In this document: positions 24,594-33,885 of the stretch, in pieces | Position numbering within the stretch: the stretch's first letter is position 1 | How the letters are laid out: each line of letters opens with the position of its first letter | Source of the DNA: Chromohalobacter canadensis | Lineage (GTDB): Bacteria > Pseudomonadota > Gammaproteobacteria > Pseudomonadales > Halomonadaceae | DNA: 64,000 bases | Reading direction: 5' to 3' | Assembly: GCF_034479555.1 (NCBI RefSeq) | Contig: NZ_CP140151.1 | Location: forward strand, 3,100,001-3,164,000 | The notes under the pieces: model-generated | What the model was told of the DNA's origin: nothing | Seen by the model: only the letters and a program-made list of their open reading frames with translations | Databases searched by the model: none | Position numbers and translations under genes: made by a program

Positions 24594-27500
24594 ATGTCGT
24601 GTCGACGCTGGCATCATTTCTTCGCTTGGCAATGCTGGCCTGGGCGGCATGGGCGTGCACATGCCAAGTGGCGTGTCACCCATTGTATCGCATGTGTGGC
24701 GCTTTGCCTGCTGTGGGCGGTCGGCGACGCCTCGGCGCAGTCGGCATTACCTGAACACGATGCGCTGACGGCGCGCCTGGACCGGCTTCAATCCGTCGAG
24801 CAACCCGATAGCGACCAGCGCACGGCAATAGACGATACTCGTGCGACGCTGGAGGCGCTGAAAGCGCTCGACTCGGTCGACGGTAAACTCGACGCGCTGG
24901 ATCAGCGTGCGCAGAACGCGCCTCAGGAATCGCAATCCTTGACGCAACAGCTGCAGCGTCTGGAAGAGTCTTCGGCGTCACCGAGTGAGAACGAACTCGG
25001 CGATTTGTCGCTGGACGAGTTGCGCGAGCGCACCGGTGATGCCCTGGAGGAGCTCGAGACGCTGCAAAGCCGTCTGGCGGACGTCAATGCCCAGTTGATC
25101 AGTGCCCAGACCCTTCCCGAACGCGCCCAGACGGCGATCGCCGAAGCTCGAGCACGTGCCGATACGCGTCAGTCGCAACTGGCCGAGCTGGACGACGTCG
25201 AGGAGTCAAACGAGGCGGAACTTGCCAAGCGCGACCGCTATCGGGTCGAACAGGCATTGGCCGAGCGCCGTGCGCAGTGGCATCAGAGCGAGCTTTCTCA
25301 CAACACCCGCCTGCGCGAGTTGGCGATGCAGCAGCGCGACGTGCTGGAAAAGCGCATCGCGCTCCAGGAAAGCCAATTGTCGGCGTTGCAATCCGCGCTG
25401 GACCGAGAGCGGCGTACGCAGTCGGAGAAAACCATCGCCGATGTCGGCCGCGAAGATGCCGAGACCATTGCGGGGCATCCCGTGTTGACCCAGGTGCAGC
25501 AGGTCAATCGCGACCTGAGCAGTGAATTGCTGGAGGTGACCGACCGCGCCAATGACTTGGTTCGCGAGGGTATCGAAACGCGTACCCAGCTTGACCGTGT
25601 GCGCCAGGTCCAGCGCACGCTCAACGAACAGATCGACGCGATTCGTGGCAGTTTGCTGCTATCGCGGATCCTTCGCGAGCAGCGAGAGTCGTTGCCCGAG
25701 GTGGACGCATTGGGCGGGTTGCAGGACGACATCGCCGACCTGCGCCTGCGTCAGTTCGATCTGTCGCAGCAACGCAACGCCTTGCGACGTCCTCAGCAAT
25801 TGGCTGACGAGAGCCTCGCCGAGGCCGATATCGACGACGCCCCGGGGCTGCGAGAGGCGTTGGTCAAGCTGTTCGAGTCGCGCCGGGAGTTGCTTGATCA
25901 GCTCGACGAGGAATACGGCAACCTGCTGACGATTGCCATCAACCAGCAGCTCAATCAGCAGCAGTTACTGAAGATCAGCGACGAGCTGCGCGCGACCATC
26001 GAAGAGCAGCTGTTCTGGGTGGCCAATGGGCGACCACTCGACTGGGCATGGCTGCGGCAGTTTCCACGCACGCTGTGGCAAGGCATGACCCAGGGCGACT
26101 GGCGTTCGACGTTGGTGTCCGCTTGGCAACGCCCTGATGGCGAGGCGTTCGTCATGGTGCCGCTGTTGCTGCTTTCCGGCGGCTTGTTGCTATGGCGGCG
26201 TCGTCTCAAGACGTCACTGCTTCGGCTGCACGAGGAAATCGGACGTCTCAAGCGCGACACCCAGATGCATACGCCCAGGGCGATCGCGCTCAATGCGTTG
26301 CTTGCCGCACATGGTCCCTTGTCGTTGGCGGCCTTGGGTGGGGCGCTCAATCTGGGCGGGCGTGGGTTCGCTGTGGTGCTGGGGGACGCGCTGCTGCAGC
26401 TGGCGCTGGCATGGGGCGTCATCGCCTGGTCGCGACGTTTGCTGGTCGCCGATGGCGTGGCCGCGCGCCACTTTCACTGGTCACCGCAGTACGTGCAGCG
26501 CTTGCGTCGGCTGTTGTTATGGCTGGGCATTGCGCTGATTCCGGTCATCTTGATCAGTAACGTGGCGCCCTATAGCGATGGGCGCCTGGCGGAGCGGCCG
26601 TTGTCGCTGCTGTTGCTGCTGCTGGGGCTGGTGACGATGACCGCAGTCTTGGTGCGTCTGATCCTCGCCCATGTGCCGTTTTTCGGTCTCAAGCTCTTCC
26701 GTCTGCTGCTGGGCTTGGCGCTATCGATCGTGCCTTTGATACTCGCGGGCCTTATTGTCATGGGGTTCGAATACACCGCGCTAAGCTTGGTCGGCCGCTT
26801 CATTACCTCTATCTATATTCTCGGACTGTGGATTCTCGTTGAAGCAGCGGTCGTCCGCGGGTTGGCGGTCGCGGCGCGGCGACTGGCCTATCGGCGCGCG
26901 GTGGCGCGTCGTCGTGCTCAGGCCAAGGAAGACACCGAAAGTGGCCTCGAGGTGGTCGAAGAGCCGCCGTTGGATATGGAGCAGGTCAACCAGCAGTCGC
27001 TGCGCCTGTCCAAGCTGATTCTGTTTCTGGGCTTCACCCTGCTGCTTTACGTGGTGTGGGCGGACTTGCTTGGCGTGTTGTCCTACCTGGACAACGTCAC
27101 TGTGTGGCAGATCGAACGTGGCCAGGGCGAGGCGATGACCACCAGCCCGATCACGGTGGCCGATGTGCTCACGGCGCTGGTGCTGGTCGCGCTGACCTTA
27201 ATGATGGCGCGCAACCTGCCCGGGCTTCTGGAGGTCATGGTGCTTTCGCGCCTGAGCCTCAAGCAGGGTAGTGCCTATGCCATCTCCTCGCTGCTTTCCT
27301 ACACCATCGTGGGGACAGGGGTCGTGGTGTCGCTGGGCACGTTGGGGGTGTCGTGGGACAAGCTGCAATGGCTGGTCGCTGCGCTCGGCGTGGGGTTAGG
27401 CTTCGGGCTACAGGAGATCTTCGCCAACTTCATTTCGGGGTTGATCATCCTGTTCGAGCGCCCCGTGCGTATCGGCGATACCATCACCTTGGGGAATCTG

Positions 27501-28079
27501 CACGGTACGGTCAGTCGTATCCGCATTCGTGCCACCACGGTGACGGATTTCGACCGCAAGGAAATCATCATTCCCAACAAGACCTTCGTCACCGATCAGC
27601 TGATCAACTGGTCGCTTTCCGACAACATTACGCGGGTGGTGCTGACCTATGGCGTGTCGCATGGCTCCGACCTGGAGCAGGTCCACCGCCTGATGCGCCA
27701 GGCCGCCGAGGAAAACCCGCGTGTGCTGCGGGAACCCGAGCCGCAGATATTCTGCCTCGAATACGGTGCGACGGCGTTCAGCTTCGAACTGCGGATCTTC
27801 GTCAACGACCTGATGGATCGCCTTTATGCCAGCGATGAAATCAATCGGCGCCTCGATGGCCTGTTCCACGAACATGGCATCCGTATTGCGTTCAATCAAA
27901 TGGATGTCTGGTTGCACGATGCTTCGGGGCGGCAGGCTTGGGTAAGTTCGCAGCCCCAGGCGGATGCCCCGTTGGGCGGTGAGGTGTCGACACCGAGGCC
28001 GGCGCGACGCGATGGTATCGAGGATGTCGATGTCGGTCGTAGCCCCGGTGGAGACGGTACGGCTAACAGCGATGAATGA
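24594..28079 (+). CDS. mscK: Large mechanosensitive channel, MscK/KefA type
   Basis: The 1161-residue protein matches the size of E. coli MscK. It has a signal sequence, a long periplasmic coiled-coil domain (about residues 50-440), around ten membrane helices, and a C-terminal MscS module. That module is recognised by LGFGLQEIFANFISGLIILFERP, RIGDTITLGNLHGTV and IIIPNKTFVTDQLINWSL. It opens under membrane tension to release solutes during osmotic downshock, of obvious use in a salt-tolerant organism. The reading frame extends upstream into pldA, but the ATG at 24594 with GAGGA 6 bases before it gives a credible signal peptide. Confidence 0.9.
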   Translation: MSCRRWHHFFAWQCWPGRHGRAHAKWRVTHCIACVALCLLWAVGDASAQSALPEHDALTARLDRLQSVEQPDSDQRTAIDDTRATLEALKALDSVDGKLDALDQRAQNAPQESQSLTQQLQRLEESSASPSENELGDLSLDELRERTGDALEELETLQSRLADVNAQLISAQTLPERAQTAIAEARARADTRQSQLAELDDVEESNEAELAKRDRYRVEQALAERRAQWHQSELSHNTRLRELAMQQRDVLEKRIALQESQLSALQSALDRERRTQSEKTIADVGREDAETIAGHPVLTQVQQVNRDLSSELLEVTDRANDLVREGIETRTQLDRVRQVQRTLNEQIDAIRGSLLLSRILREQRESLPEVDALGGLQDDIADLRLRQFDLSQQRNALRRPQQLADESLAEADIDDAPGLREALVKLFESRRELLDQLDEEYGNLLTIAINQQLNQQQLLKISDELRATIEEQLFWVANGRPLDWAWLRQFPRTLWQGMTQGDWRSTLVSAWQRPDGEAFVMVPLLLLSGGLLLWRRRLKTSLLRLHEEIGRLKRDTQMHTPRAIALNALLAAHGPLSLAALGGALNLGGRGFAVVLGDALLQLALAWGVIAWSRRLLVADGVAARHFHWSPQYVQRLRRLLLWLGIALIPVILISNVAPYSDGRLAERPLSLLLLLLGLVTMTAVLVRLILAHVPFFGLKLFRLLLGLALSIVPLILAGLIVMGFEYTALSLVGRFITSIYILGLWILVEAAVVRGLAVAARRLAYRRAVARRRAQAKEDTESGLEVVEEPPLDMEQVNQQSLRLSKLILFLGFTLLLYVVWADLLGVLSYLDNVTVWQIERGQGEAMTTSPITVADVLTALVLVALTLMMARNLPGLLEVMVLSRLSLKQGSAYAISSLLSYTIVGTGVVVSLGTLGVSWDKLQWLVAALGVGLGFGLQEIFANFISGLIILFERPVRIGDTITLGNLHGTVSRIRIRATTVTDFDRKEIIIPNKTFVTDQLINWSLSDNITRVVLTYGVSHGSDLEQVHRLMRQAAEENPRVLREPEPQIFCLEYGATAFSFELRIFVNDLMDRLYASDEINRRLDGLFHEHGIRIAFNQMDVWLHDASGRQAWVSSQPQADAPLGGEVSTPRPARRDGIEDVDVGRSPGGDGTANSDE

Positions 28080-28094
28080 GGGGAGGGGCAGCCG

Positions 28095-28853
28095 TCAGGT
28101 GCCCTTGACCGCATGCAGCAGGAACTCGCGGTTGCCGTCGCCGCCGCGCAGCGGGCTTTCCTGCCAGTGGTGAATCTCGAAGCCGGCGTCGGCGCAACTC
28201 TCGCGAATGCGAGCTTCCACCGCCGCGTAGAGAGCCGGGTCGCGCACGATGCCATGGGCGTCGACTTTGCGTGGGCCGACCTCGAATTGCGGCTTGACCA
28301 ATGAGACCAGGTGCGCGCCGGGGGATAGCACGGCGGCAAGTTGGGGAAGGATCAAGGTCTGTGAGATGAAGGAAACGTCCATGACCGCCACGTGCAGCCC
28401 TTCCGGCGCCAGGGCGGCGAGCCGTTCTTGGGGAAGTGCGCGGGCGTTGACGCCTTCCAGGCAGATAACGCGTTCATCCTCGCGCAGCGACGCGTCGAGC
28501 TGGTCGCGCCCGACTTCGATACCCATAACGCATACGGCGCCGTAGCGCAGAGCACAATCCGTGAACCCTCCGGTGGATTGTCCTACGTCGAGTACCGTCA
28601 TGCCTTCGAGGCGAAGTTCCAGCGTGTCGAGAACGGCCTCCAGCTTGAGACCGGCACGCGAGACGTAGCGCTCCTCCGGGTCTTCGGCGAGTTGGAAACG
28701 GCTGTCGTCGGCGACTTTTTCGCCAGGCTTGGTCAGCGTGCGCGGAGGGTCCGTCGAAACTAGCGTGACTCGCCCATGACGGATAAGACGCTGAGCCCGC
28801 GTGCGTGAGCGTGCCCAGCCCTGGGCGACGAGAAGTTGGTCGAGACGTTGCAT
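28095..28853 (-). CDS. tlyA: TlyA-family rRNA ribose methyltransferase
   Basis: The 252-residue protein has an N-terminal S4 RNA-binding domain (MQRLDQLLVAQGWARSRTRAQRLIRHGRV) and a Rossmann methyltransferase domain with the SAM motif VLDVGQSTGGFTDCAL. FtsJ-like catalytic residues lie in VMDVSFIS and LVKPQFEVG. TlyA enzymes 2'-O-methylate cytidines in rRNA. The frame extends 357 bases further upstream, but the extension is low-complexity shadow sequence and the start at 28853 fits the family. Confidence 0.9.
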   Translation of the reverse strand: MQRLDQLLVAQGWARSRTRAQRLIRHGRVTLVSTDPPRTLTKPGEKVADDSRFQLAEDPEERYVSRAGLKLEAVLDTLELRLEGMTVLDVGQSTGGFTDCALRYGAVCVMGIEVGRDQLDASLREDERVICLEGVNARALPQERLAALAPEGLHVAVMDVSFISQTLILPQLAAVLSPGAHLVSLVKPQFEVGPRKVDAHGIVRDPALYAAVEARIRESCADAGFEIHHWQESPLRGGDGNREFLLHAVKGT

Positions 28854-28935
28854 GCCCACACCGCTGGAGGAGTTGATAAAAAGCGTCGATAAAGCGCTGC
28901 GCAGTATAGCGCGAGGACGCATGACGTTCATGCGT

Positions 28936-30030
28936 TCACGGCCCGCTGTCGCTGAGCCGCGTGTACTCGCGTTGCCAACGCTCGAGCAGCGAGTGGCGCT
29001 TGAGGGTGTCGAGTGTGGCCAGCAGGCTGGGGTCGATGGCAATCGGGTGAATGGCATCCCCGAGGGTCTGGCGTAAGTCACGGGCGGTGCCTTCGCCTTC
29101 GAGTGCGGTGTGTACCGCCCCGAGAGGCGTCTTGTCGCGTATCGCCTGCTGGCCTTGACGACTGAGAAGGTACGCGACGAAGCGCTTGGCGGCCTCCGGA
29201 TGCGGCGCATGCTTGGGGATCAGCACCAGACGCTGCGTCACCAGGGCATAATCGCTGGGAATGACCATTTCCAGTTGCGGGTGATCGGCCACGAAGTCGC
29301 GTGCGTAGGAACCCAACAAGTTATAGCCGACGGCGTAGCGTCCGTCGGCCAGGCCATCGAGCATTTCGCCGGTGGTATCGGCCAGTGCTGCTTCCACGCC
29401 GCCCAAGGCGGCCACCAGTTCCCAGTAGCGCGGTGACATGTGCGCGTCTTCGGTGGCATAGGTATAGCCGGCGCCGCTGCGCCAGGGGTCATACGTCACT
29501 ACGCGGCCTTTGAGACGCTGGCGTTCGTTGGTGAGCAAGCTCAACAAGGCTTCGTGGCTATCCGGTCGCGTGACGCCCTCGAGGGCGTCGCGTCGATAGA
29601 CGATGACTACGGGTTCGAAGGTAAAGCCGAACAATTCGTGGCGCCAGCGGGACGCCTGAGGCCACGCGCGAGCCTCGGCGGTGTCGAGTGACTGAGCCTG
29701 GCCGCGGTTGGCGAGCTGATATTGCCACGGCATCGCCGACGACATGACGACATCGGCCGAGGTGGCGTCCGCGGACATGAAGCGGCGGTACAGTGCCAGT
29801 GTGGTCAGGTTGTGATAGACCAGTTCGATCTCGGGGTGACGCGCCTGGAAATCAGCCAGCAGTGGGGCCATCAAGTCACTGTCCAACGCGCCATGAATTT
29901 CCAGGGGCTGCGCGGGATCCTGAGTGGCAGGGTAACGCAGCACCTGCGGGTCGGCGAGGCTGGCCATCGAGGCCGTGACCCCGGCCCACGCGATCACGGC
30001 CAAGCCGCATAGACGACGCAAGGTGGTCAT
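28936..30030 (-). CDS. Periplasmic solute-binding protein in a two-component operon (PgtC-like)
   Basis: The 364-residue precursor has a signal peptide (MTTLRRLCGLAVIAWAGV, cleavage before DPQVL) and the fold of type II solute-binding proteins: IHGALDSDLMAPLLADFQARHPEIELVYHNL, then SADATSADVVMSSAMPWQYQLANRG, and TYDPWRSGAGYTYATED in the hinge region. It resembles the Fe3+/phosphoglycerate-type group (AfuA, PgtC). There are no permease genes next to it, and it starts inside the stop codon of a histidine kinase gene (ATGA). A sensory role, presenting ligand to the kinase, is therefore more likely than transport. Confidence 0.8.
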   Translation of the reverse strand: MTTLRRLCGLAVIAWAGVTASMASLADPQVLRYPATQDPAQPLEIHGALDSDLMAPLLADFQARHPEIELVYHNLTTLALYRRFMSADATSADVVMSSAMPWQYQLANRGQAQSLDTAEARAWPQASRWRHELFGFTFEPVVIVYRRDALEGVTRPDSHEALLSLLTNERQRLKGRVVTYDPWRSGAGYTYATEDAHMSPRYWELVAALGGVEAALADTTGEMLDGLADGRYAVGYNLLGSYARDFVADHPQLEMVIPSDYALVTQRLVLIPKHAPHPEAAKRFVAYLLSRQGQQAIRDKTPLGAVHTALEGEGTARDLRQTLGDAIHPIAIDPSLLATLDTLKRHSLLERWQREYTRLSDSGP

Positions 30031-31409
30031 GATGTGGCCTCCTCGGTGAAATGCAGGCGCACGCATAAACCCGGTGGCTCGGCATTCGGGCGTGCCGGCA
30101 CCAGGCTGAGCCGTGCTCCATGCGTGCGGGCGATGCCGTCGACGATGGCTAACCCCAGCCCCGAGCCTTGCCCGCCTTCGATACCGCGATGGAATGGACG
30201 GAGTACCAGTAGGCGCTGGCTTTCGGGGATGCCGGGGCCGTCATCTTCGACTTCGAGGCGCGTGGGGGCCTCGCCGACGCGCACCGTGATGCGGGACGCG
30301 CCGTAACGCCTGGCGTTATCGATCAAGTTGGCCAGGGCTTCGGCGAGCTGCCATTCCACTGCATGCTGCATCACCGGATGCGACGGCACTTCCGCGCCCA
30401 GGTCGATGCCGTCACGGTGGCAGTTCGTCCAGGCGTCGCGTACCGCTTGGCGGGCGGTATCGCAGAGGTCGATGGCGACCGCTTCGGGCGTCGCTTCGGG
30501 GTTGTTGAGGCGTGTCAGCGAGAGTAACTGCGACGCCAGACGCGCGGTCTTGTCGGCGCTGCCGCGCATGACCTCCAGGGCGTCGCGCCAGGCGTGTGGA
30601 TCGTCCTGACGCAGGGCCAGCTCGGCACGTGCCGAAAGCCCGGCCAGCGGTGTGCGCAACTGATGAGAGGCGTCGCCGATGAAGCGCTCCTGGTTGGCGC
30701 GCACACGGCGCATGCGCGCCAGCAGGTCGTTGAGGGTTTCGCGCAGCTCGGCCAGTTCACGGGGCATTGCCAGGTCCAGTGGCGCCAGGGTGCGTGGGTC
30801 ACGGGCGCGGATCGCGCGGCGTAAGCGGGTCAGGGGCATCAGTGCCATGCGAATCCCCAGCAGCAGCACACCGATGGCCAGCATGGCCATGGCGACCAGG
30901 CGCAGCATGCTGCCCTGGAACAGCGACTGGGTTAATGCCTCGCGCCCCTCGCGGGTATGCGCGACGCGCACCTCGAATGGCTGACGGTCGCGCCAGCCCT
31001 CGAGCTGAGAGTGGCGAACGCCCAGGCGCAGGCCCATGTCATGCCACTGAATATCGGCGAAGCGCATGTTGCCGGGGGTGTCGTCGAGTGCCGGCAGCTC
31101 GGCATTGCCGCTGATGAAATTACCGTTGGCATCGTAGAGCGCATAAAAGACGCGCTCCTCGACTTGGGATGCCAGCATCTTCAAGGCCGCGGGCGGCAAG
31201 TCCATCCACAGTTGCCCTTGTTGGCGTTTGACTTGCTCGGCGATGGAGAGCGAAGCCGCTTCGAGCAGGCGGTCGAACGCGCGATCGGCGGTATCGCGAG
31301 ACGCCATGTAGGCCTGGGCCAGGACCAGGCTGCCGAGCAGCAACATGGGCACCATCAGCCAGACCAGCAAGCGGCGGTAGAGACTCGGCAAGGTGGCCGG
31401 TTCACTCAC
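30027..31409 (-). CDS. tctE: Sensor histidine kinase, TctE-like
   Basis: The 460-residue kinase has TM1 (about residues 14-34), a periplasmic sensor region (35-165) and TM2 (170-190). A HAMP-type linker follows, then the phosphoacceptor H249 in GDASHQLRTPL, the N box NLIDNARRYG, and the G boxes VEDDGPGIP and GSGLGLAIVDG. A GTG at 31409 overlaps the response regulator stop by 8 bases and is the likely start, as the upstream extension is the regulator's shadow. Homology to TctE and the divergent tctCBA operon suggest it senses a tricarboxylate or related acid. Confidence 0.9.
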   Translation of the reverse strand: MSEPATLPSLYRRLLVWLMVPMLLLGSLVLAQAYMASRDTADRAFDRLLEAASLSIAEQVKRQQGQLWMDLPPAALKMLASQVEERVFYALYDANGNFISGNAELPALDDTPGNMRFADIQWHDMGLRLGVRHSQLEGWRDRQPFEVRVAHTREGREALTQSLFQGSMLRLVAMAMLAIGVLLLGIRMALMPLTRLRRAIRARDPRTLAPLDLAMPRELAELRETLNDLLARMRRVRANQERFIGDASHQLRTPLAGLSARAELALRQDDPHAWRDALEVMRGSADKTARLASQLLSLTRLNNPEATPEAVAIDLCDTARQAVRDAWTNCHRDGIDLGAEVPSHPVMQHAVEWQLAEALANLIDNARRYGASRITVRVGEAPTRLEVEDDGPGIPESQRLLVLRPFHRGIEGGQGSGLGLAIVDGIARTHGARLSLVPARPNAEPPGLCVRLHFTEEATS

Positions 31410-32109
31410 TCTCGCCCTCCAACGTCTCGCTCTCCAACACGTATCCCAGACCGCGCACGGTGCGCAGCGTGAGCGGTGACTCCGCCAGGCGCCGTCGTAG
31501 CCGGTGTATGTAGACCTCGATGGCATTGTCACCCAGCGTTTCCCCGCTGAAGACGTGCGTGAGCAGGTGGCCCTTTTCCACTGGCTCTCCCGCGTGACGC
31601 ATCAGGTAGGCCAAGAGACGCTGCTCTCGGGGTGGCAAGTCGAGAGGGGTGCCACTGAGCGTGAAGCGTTGCGCCAGGCCATCGAAGTGCAGCGGACCGA
31701 CGTGTAACTGAGGGCTGTCGTCGTGTTGGCGTCGGCGCAGCAGGGCGCGGACACGGGCTTCCAGTTCGTCCAGGGCGAAAGGCTTGGCCAGATAGTCATC
31801 GGCGCCGAGGTCGAGCCCCGTGACGCGGTCTTCGATGGCGCCCCGCGCGGTGAGGATCAGCACCGGCGTATCGCGGTCATGGCGGCGCATGGCGTCGAGA
31901 ATTTCCAGGCCACCCCGTCCCGGGAGATTGAGGTCGAGCAAGACGAGTGCATAGCCGTGTCCCGGGGTGGCCAGTCGCGCATGGGCACTGTCGCCTTCCT
32001 CGAGCGTCTCGATGCGGTAGCCGGCCAGGGCCAGCGCGTCGTGCAGCGTACCGGCGAGCAGGGCGTCGTCCTCGACGAGCAGCAAGGTAGGTGTGATGTC
32101 GGGCGTCAT
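31402..32109 (-). CDS. tctD: OmpR/TctD-type response regulator
   Basis: The 235-residue regulator has a receiver domain with acidic pocket EDD (13-15), phosphoacceptor D59 in LLDLNLPG, and K109 in YLAKP. A winged-helix DNA-binding domain follows, ending in IEVYIHRLRRRLAESPLTLRTVRGLGYVL. It is phosphorylated by the kinase encoded just downstream and very probably controls tctCBA, transcribed divergently 780 bases away. Its ATG overlaps the IclR gene stop by 4 bases (ATGA). Confidence 0.92.
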   Translation of the reverse strand: MTPDITPTLLLVEDDALLAGTLHDALALAGYRIETLEEGDSAHARLATPGHGYALVLLDLNLPGRGGLEILDAMRRHDRDTPVLILTARGAIEDRVTGLDLGADDYLAKPFALDELEARVRALLRRRQHDDSPQLHVGPLHFDGLAQRFTLSGTPLDLPPREQRLLAYLMRHAGEPVEKGHLLTHVFSGETLGDNAIEVYIHRLRRRLAESPLTLRTVRGLGYVLESETLEGESE

Positions 32110-32696
32110 AGTGGGTAATCCTGCAGTTCGTGCCGATGCAGCTGCGCCACGGCATCTTGCAACGCGCGACGTGCCTCGCGCGCGGGCAAGCGCCCCTTGG
32201 GACCGGAAAGGCTCAACCAGTAAGCGGTGCCGGGCAGCGCCTGACACAGCATGCGCCCACCGGGGATCGTCAAGGAAGGGACGTCGCCTTGTCGCTGCCA
32301 GCGTTGGCCAGGGCGCAGCGTGTGACGCAGGTCGGTGTCTGGTAGCGCGCTCAGGCGGCACTCGACGTCGTCCCCGGCGAGCGCCAGCAGTGAGGCGGTT
32401 TCGCCGGTTTGCCGACACAAGGCATCGAGCGTAGGCATGACCAGATCGGCGAGCTGACGCGAGGGGGCATGACGCCTGGCCAGGCGAGCCGGCGTCGTGC
32501 CCAGGCGATAGCGTCCGCGCCCGTCGCGTTGTATGTAGTCGTAGCGCTCCAGGGACCCGAGCAAGCGCAACAAGGTGCTCTTGTAGAGGGCCGTCGCGTC
32601 GGCCAGCTCGGCCAAGGATAGACTGTCGCGCGGTGTGTCGAAGGCTTCCATGACCGTCAGCGCGCGCTCGACGGCTTCCACCCGATCCTGCGCCAT
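32106..32696 (-). CDS. Short IclR-family transcriptional regulator
   Basis: The 196-residue protein has the IclR winged-helix domain (AVERALTVMEAFDTPRDSLSLAELADATALYKSTLLRLLGSLERYDYI). The C-terminal ligand-binding domain is only about 120 residues, whereas usual IclR effector domains are about 170. The first part of that domain is recognisable (QLADLVMPTLDALCRQTGETASLLAL), but the end is cut short. It is the first gene of an operon with a two-component system, an unusual combination. The ATG at 32696 is preferred to one at 32738. Confidence 0.82.
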   Translation of the reverse strand: MAQDRVEAVERALTVMEAFDTPRDSLSLAELADATALYKSTLLRLLGSLERYDYIQRDGRGRYRLGTTPARLARRHAPSRQLADLVMPTLDALCRQTGETASLLALAGDDVECRLSALPDTDLRHTLRPGQRWQRQGDVPSLTIPGGRMLCQALPGTAYWLSLSGPKGRLPAREARRALQDAVAQLHRHELQDYPL

Positions 32697-32895
32697 GGCG
32701 GGACTCTCCAGCGATCCGTGCCGCCTCCATGGCGGCATTCAACTTTAGTCGCGAACGGCGTCATTGGCGTTGACGCTCGTTCTCGACATGCCTAGTTTTC
32801 CGCTCAAGGGAACGTTGTTCTGCCTTACAGAACTGTAAGGTAAGTGTCAGGTTGCCCGCAACCCATTTCAATCTCGTGCAAGGGAGATAACAACA
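32697..32895. promoter_or_regulatory. Divergent control region between iclR-tctDE operon and tctCBA
   Basis: Both operons start from this 199-base region, so their promoters and regulator sites must be here. A short inverted match around TTACAGAACTGTAA (32825-32838) is a nearly perfect 14-base palindrome and a reasonable operator candidate for the response regulator or the IclR protein. The assignment is inference only. Confidence 0.5.
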
Positions 32896-33885
32896 ATGGC
32901 TTTAAAGACGCCACTCAAACTCGTCATGGCCGCTGCGCTGACACTGGGCGCCAGTTCCGCCATGGCTTTCGAGCCGGAAGGTAAGGTCGAGTGCATCGCA
33001 CCCTCCGATCCCGGCGGCGGCTGGGACTTCACATGCCGTAGCGTGGGTAATGTGATGGAAGAGCTCGACCTGGTGCCGGGTAGCGTGCAGACCCTCAACA
33101 TGGCTGGCGCTGGCGGCGGTGTCGCTTACGCGCACACGGTCAGCAAGCGTGCCGGCGACGACCAGTTGCTGGTTGCGGCGTCCACGGCGACCACTACACG
33201 GTTGGCGCAAGGGCAGTTTCAGGGCCTGGATGCCGACATGGTTAATTGGGTCGGTGCGCTGGGTGCCGACTACGGCGTCATCGCTGTCTCCAAGGATTCG
33301 CCCTACCAGAACCTCAACGAGCTGATGGATGCCCTCCAGGAAGACCCGCGCTCGGTGAAGTTCGCCGGTGGTAGCGCCAAGGGTGGCTGGGATCACCTCA
33401 AGGTGTTGATCGCGGCGCAGGCGGCGGATGTCGATAATCTGCCCCGGATTCCGTATCTGTCCTACAACAATGGTGGCGAGGCCATGACCCAGGTGGTCGG
33501 CGGTCATGTCGATGCCTTCACGGGCGACATCACCGAAGCCCAGGGCTTCATGGAATCCGGTGATTTGCGCGTGTTGGCCGTGCTCTCCGACGAACGCCTG
33601 CCCGGTGAATTCAGTGATATTCCCACTGCCAAGGAGCAGGGCATCGACGCCGTGGGGCCCAACTGGCGCGGGTTCTACATGCCGGCGGATGTTTCCGACG
33701 AGGCCAAGCAGTACTGGATCGATGCCGTCGATGAGCTCTACGCCAGCGACGAATGGAAGAAGGTCATGAAGAGCAATGGCCTAATGCCGTTCCACGTCAG
33801 CGGTGCCGAGTTCGAGGAATTCGTCCATCAGCAGATTAAGGACATCCAGTCGCTCTCCAAGGAAATCGGGCTGATCAAGCAATGA
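32896..33885 (+). CDS. tctC: Tripartite tricarboxylate transporter binding protein TctC
   Basis: The 329-residue precursor has a signal peptide ending in SSAMA and the TctC/Bug fold. Its ligand loops are APSDPGGGWDFTCRSV and AGGSAKGGWDHLKV, with the family sequence YLSYNNGGEAMTQVVGGHVDAF between. It delivers a carboxylate (citrate or a similar acid in known cases) to TctAB. It is the first gene of tctCBA, and the stop overlaps the tctB start (ATGA). Confidence 0.93.
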   Translation: MALKTPLKLVMAAALTLGASSAMAFEPEGKVECIAPSDPGGGWDFTCRSVGNVMEELDLVPGSVQTLNMAGAGGGVAYAHTVSKRAGDDQLLVAASTATTTRLAQGQFQGLDADMVNWVGALGADYGVIAVSKDSPYQNLNELMDALQEDPRSVKFAGGSAKGGWDHLKVLIAAQAADVDNLPRIPYLSYNNGGEAMTQVVGGHVDAFTGDITEAQGFMESGDLRVLAVLSDERLPGEFSDIPTAKEQGIDAVGPNWRGFYMPADVSDEAKQYWIDAVDELYASDEWKKVMKSNGLMPFHVSGAEFEEFVHQQIKDIQSLSKEIGLIKQ

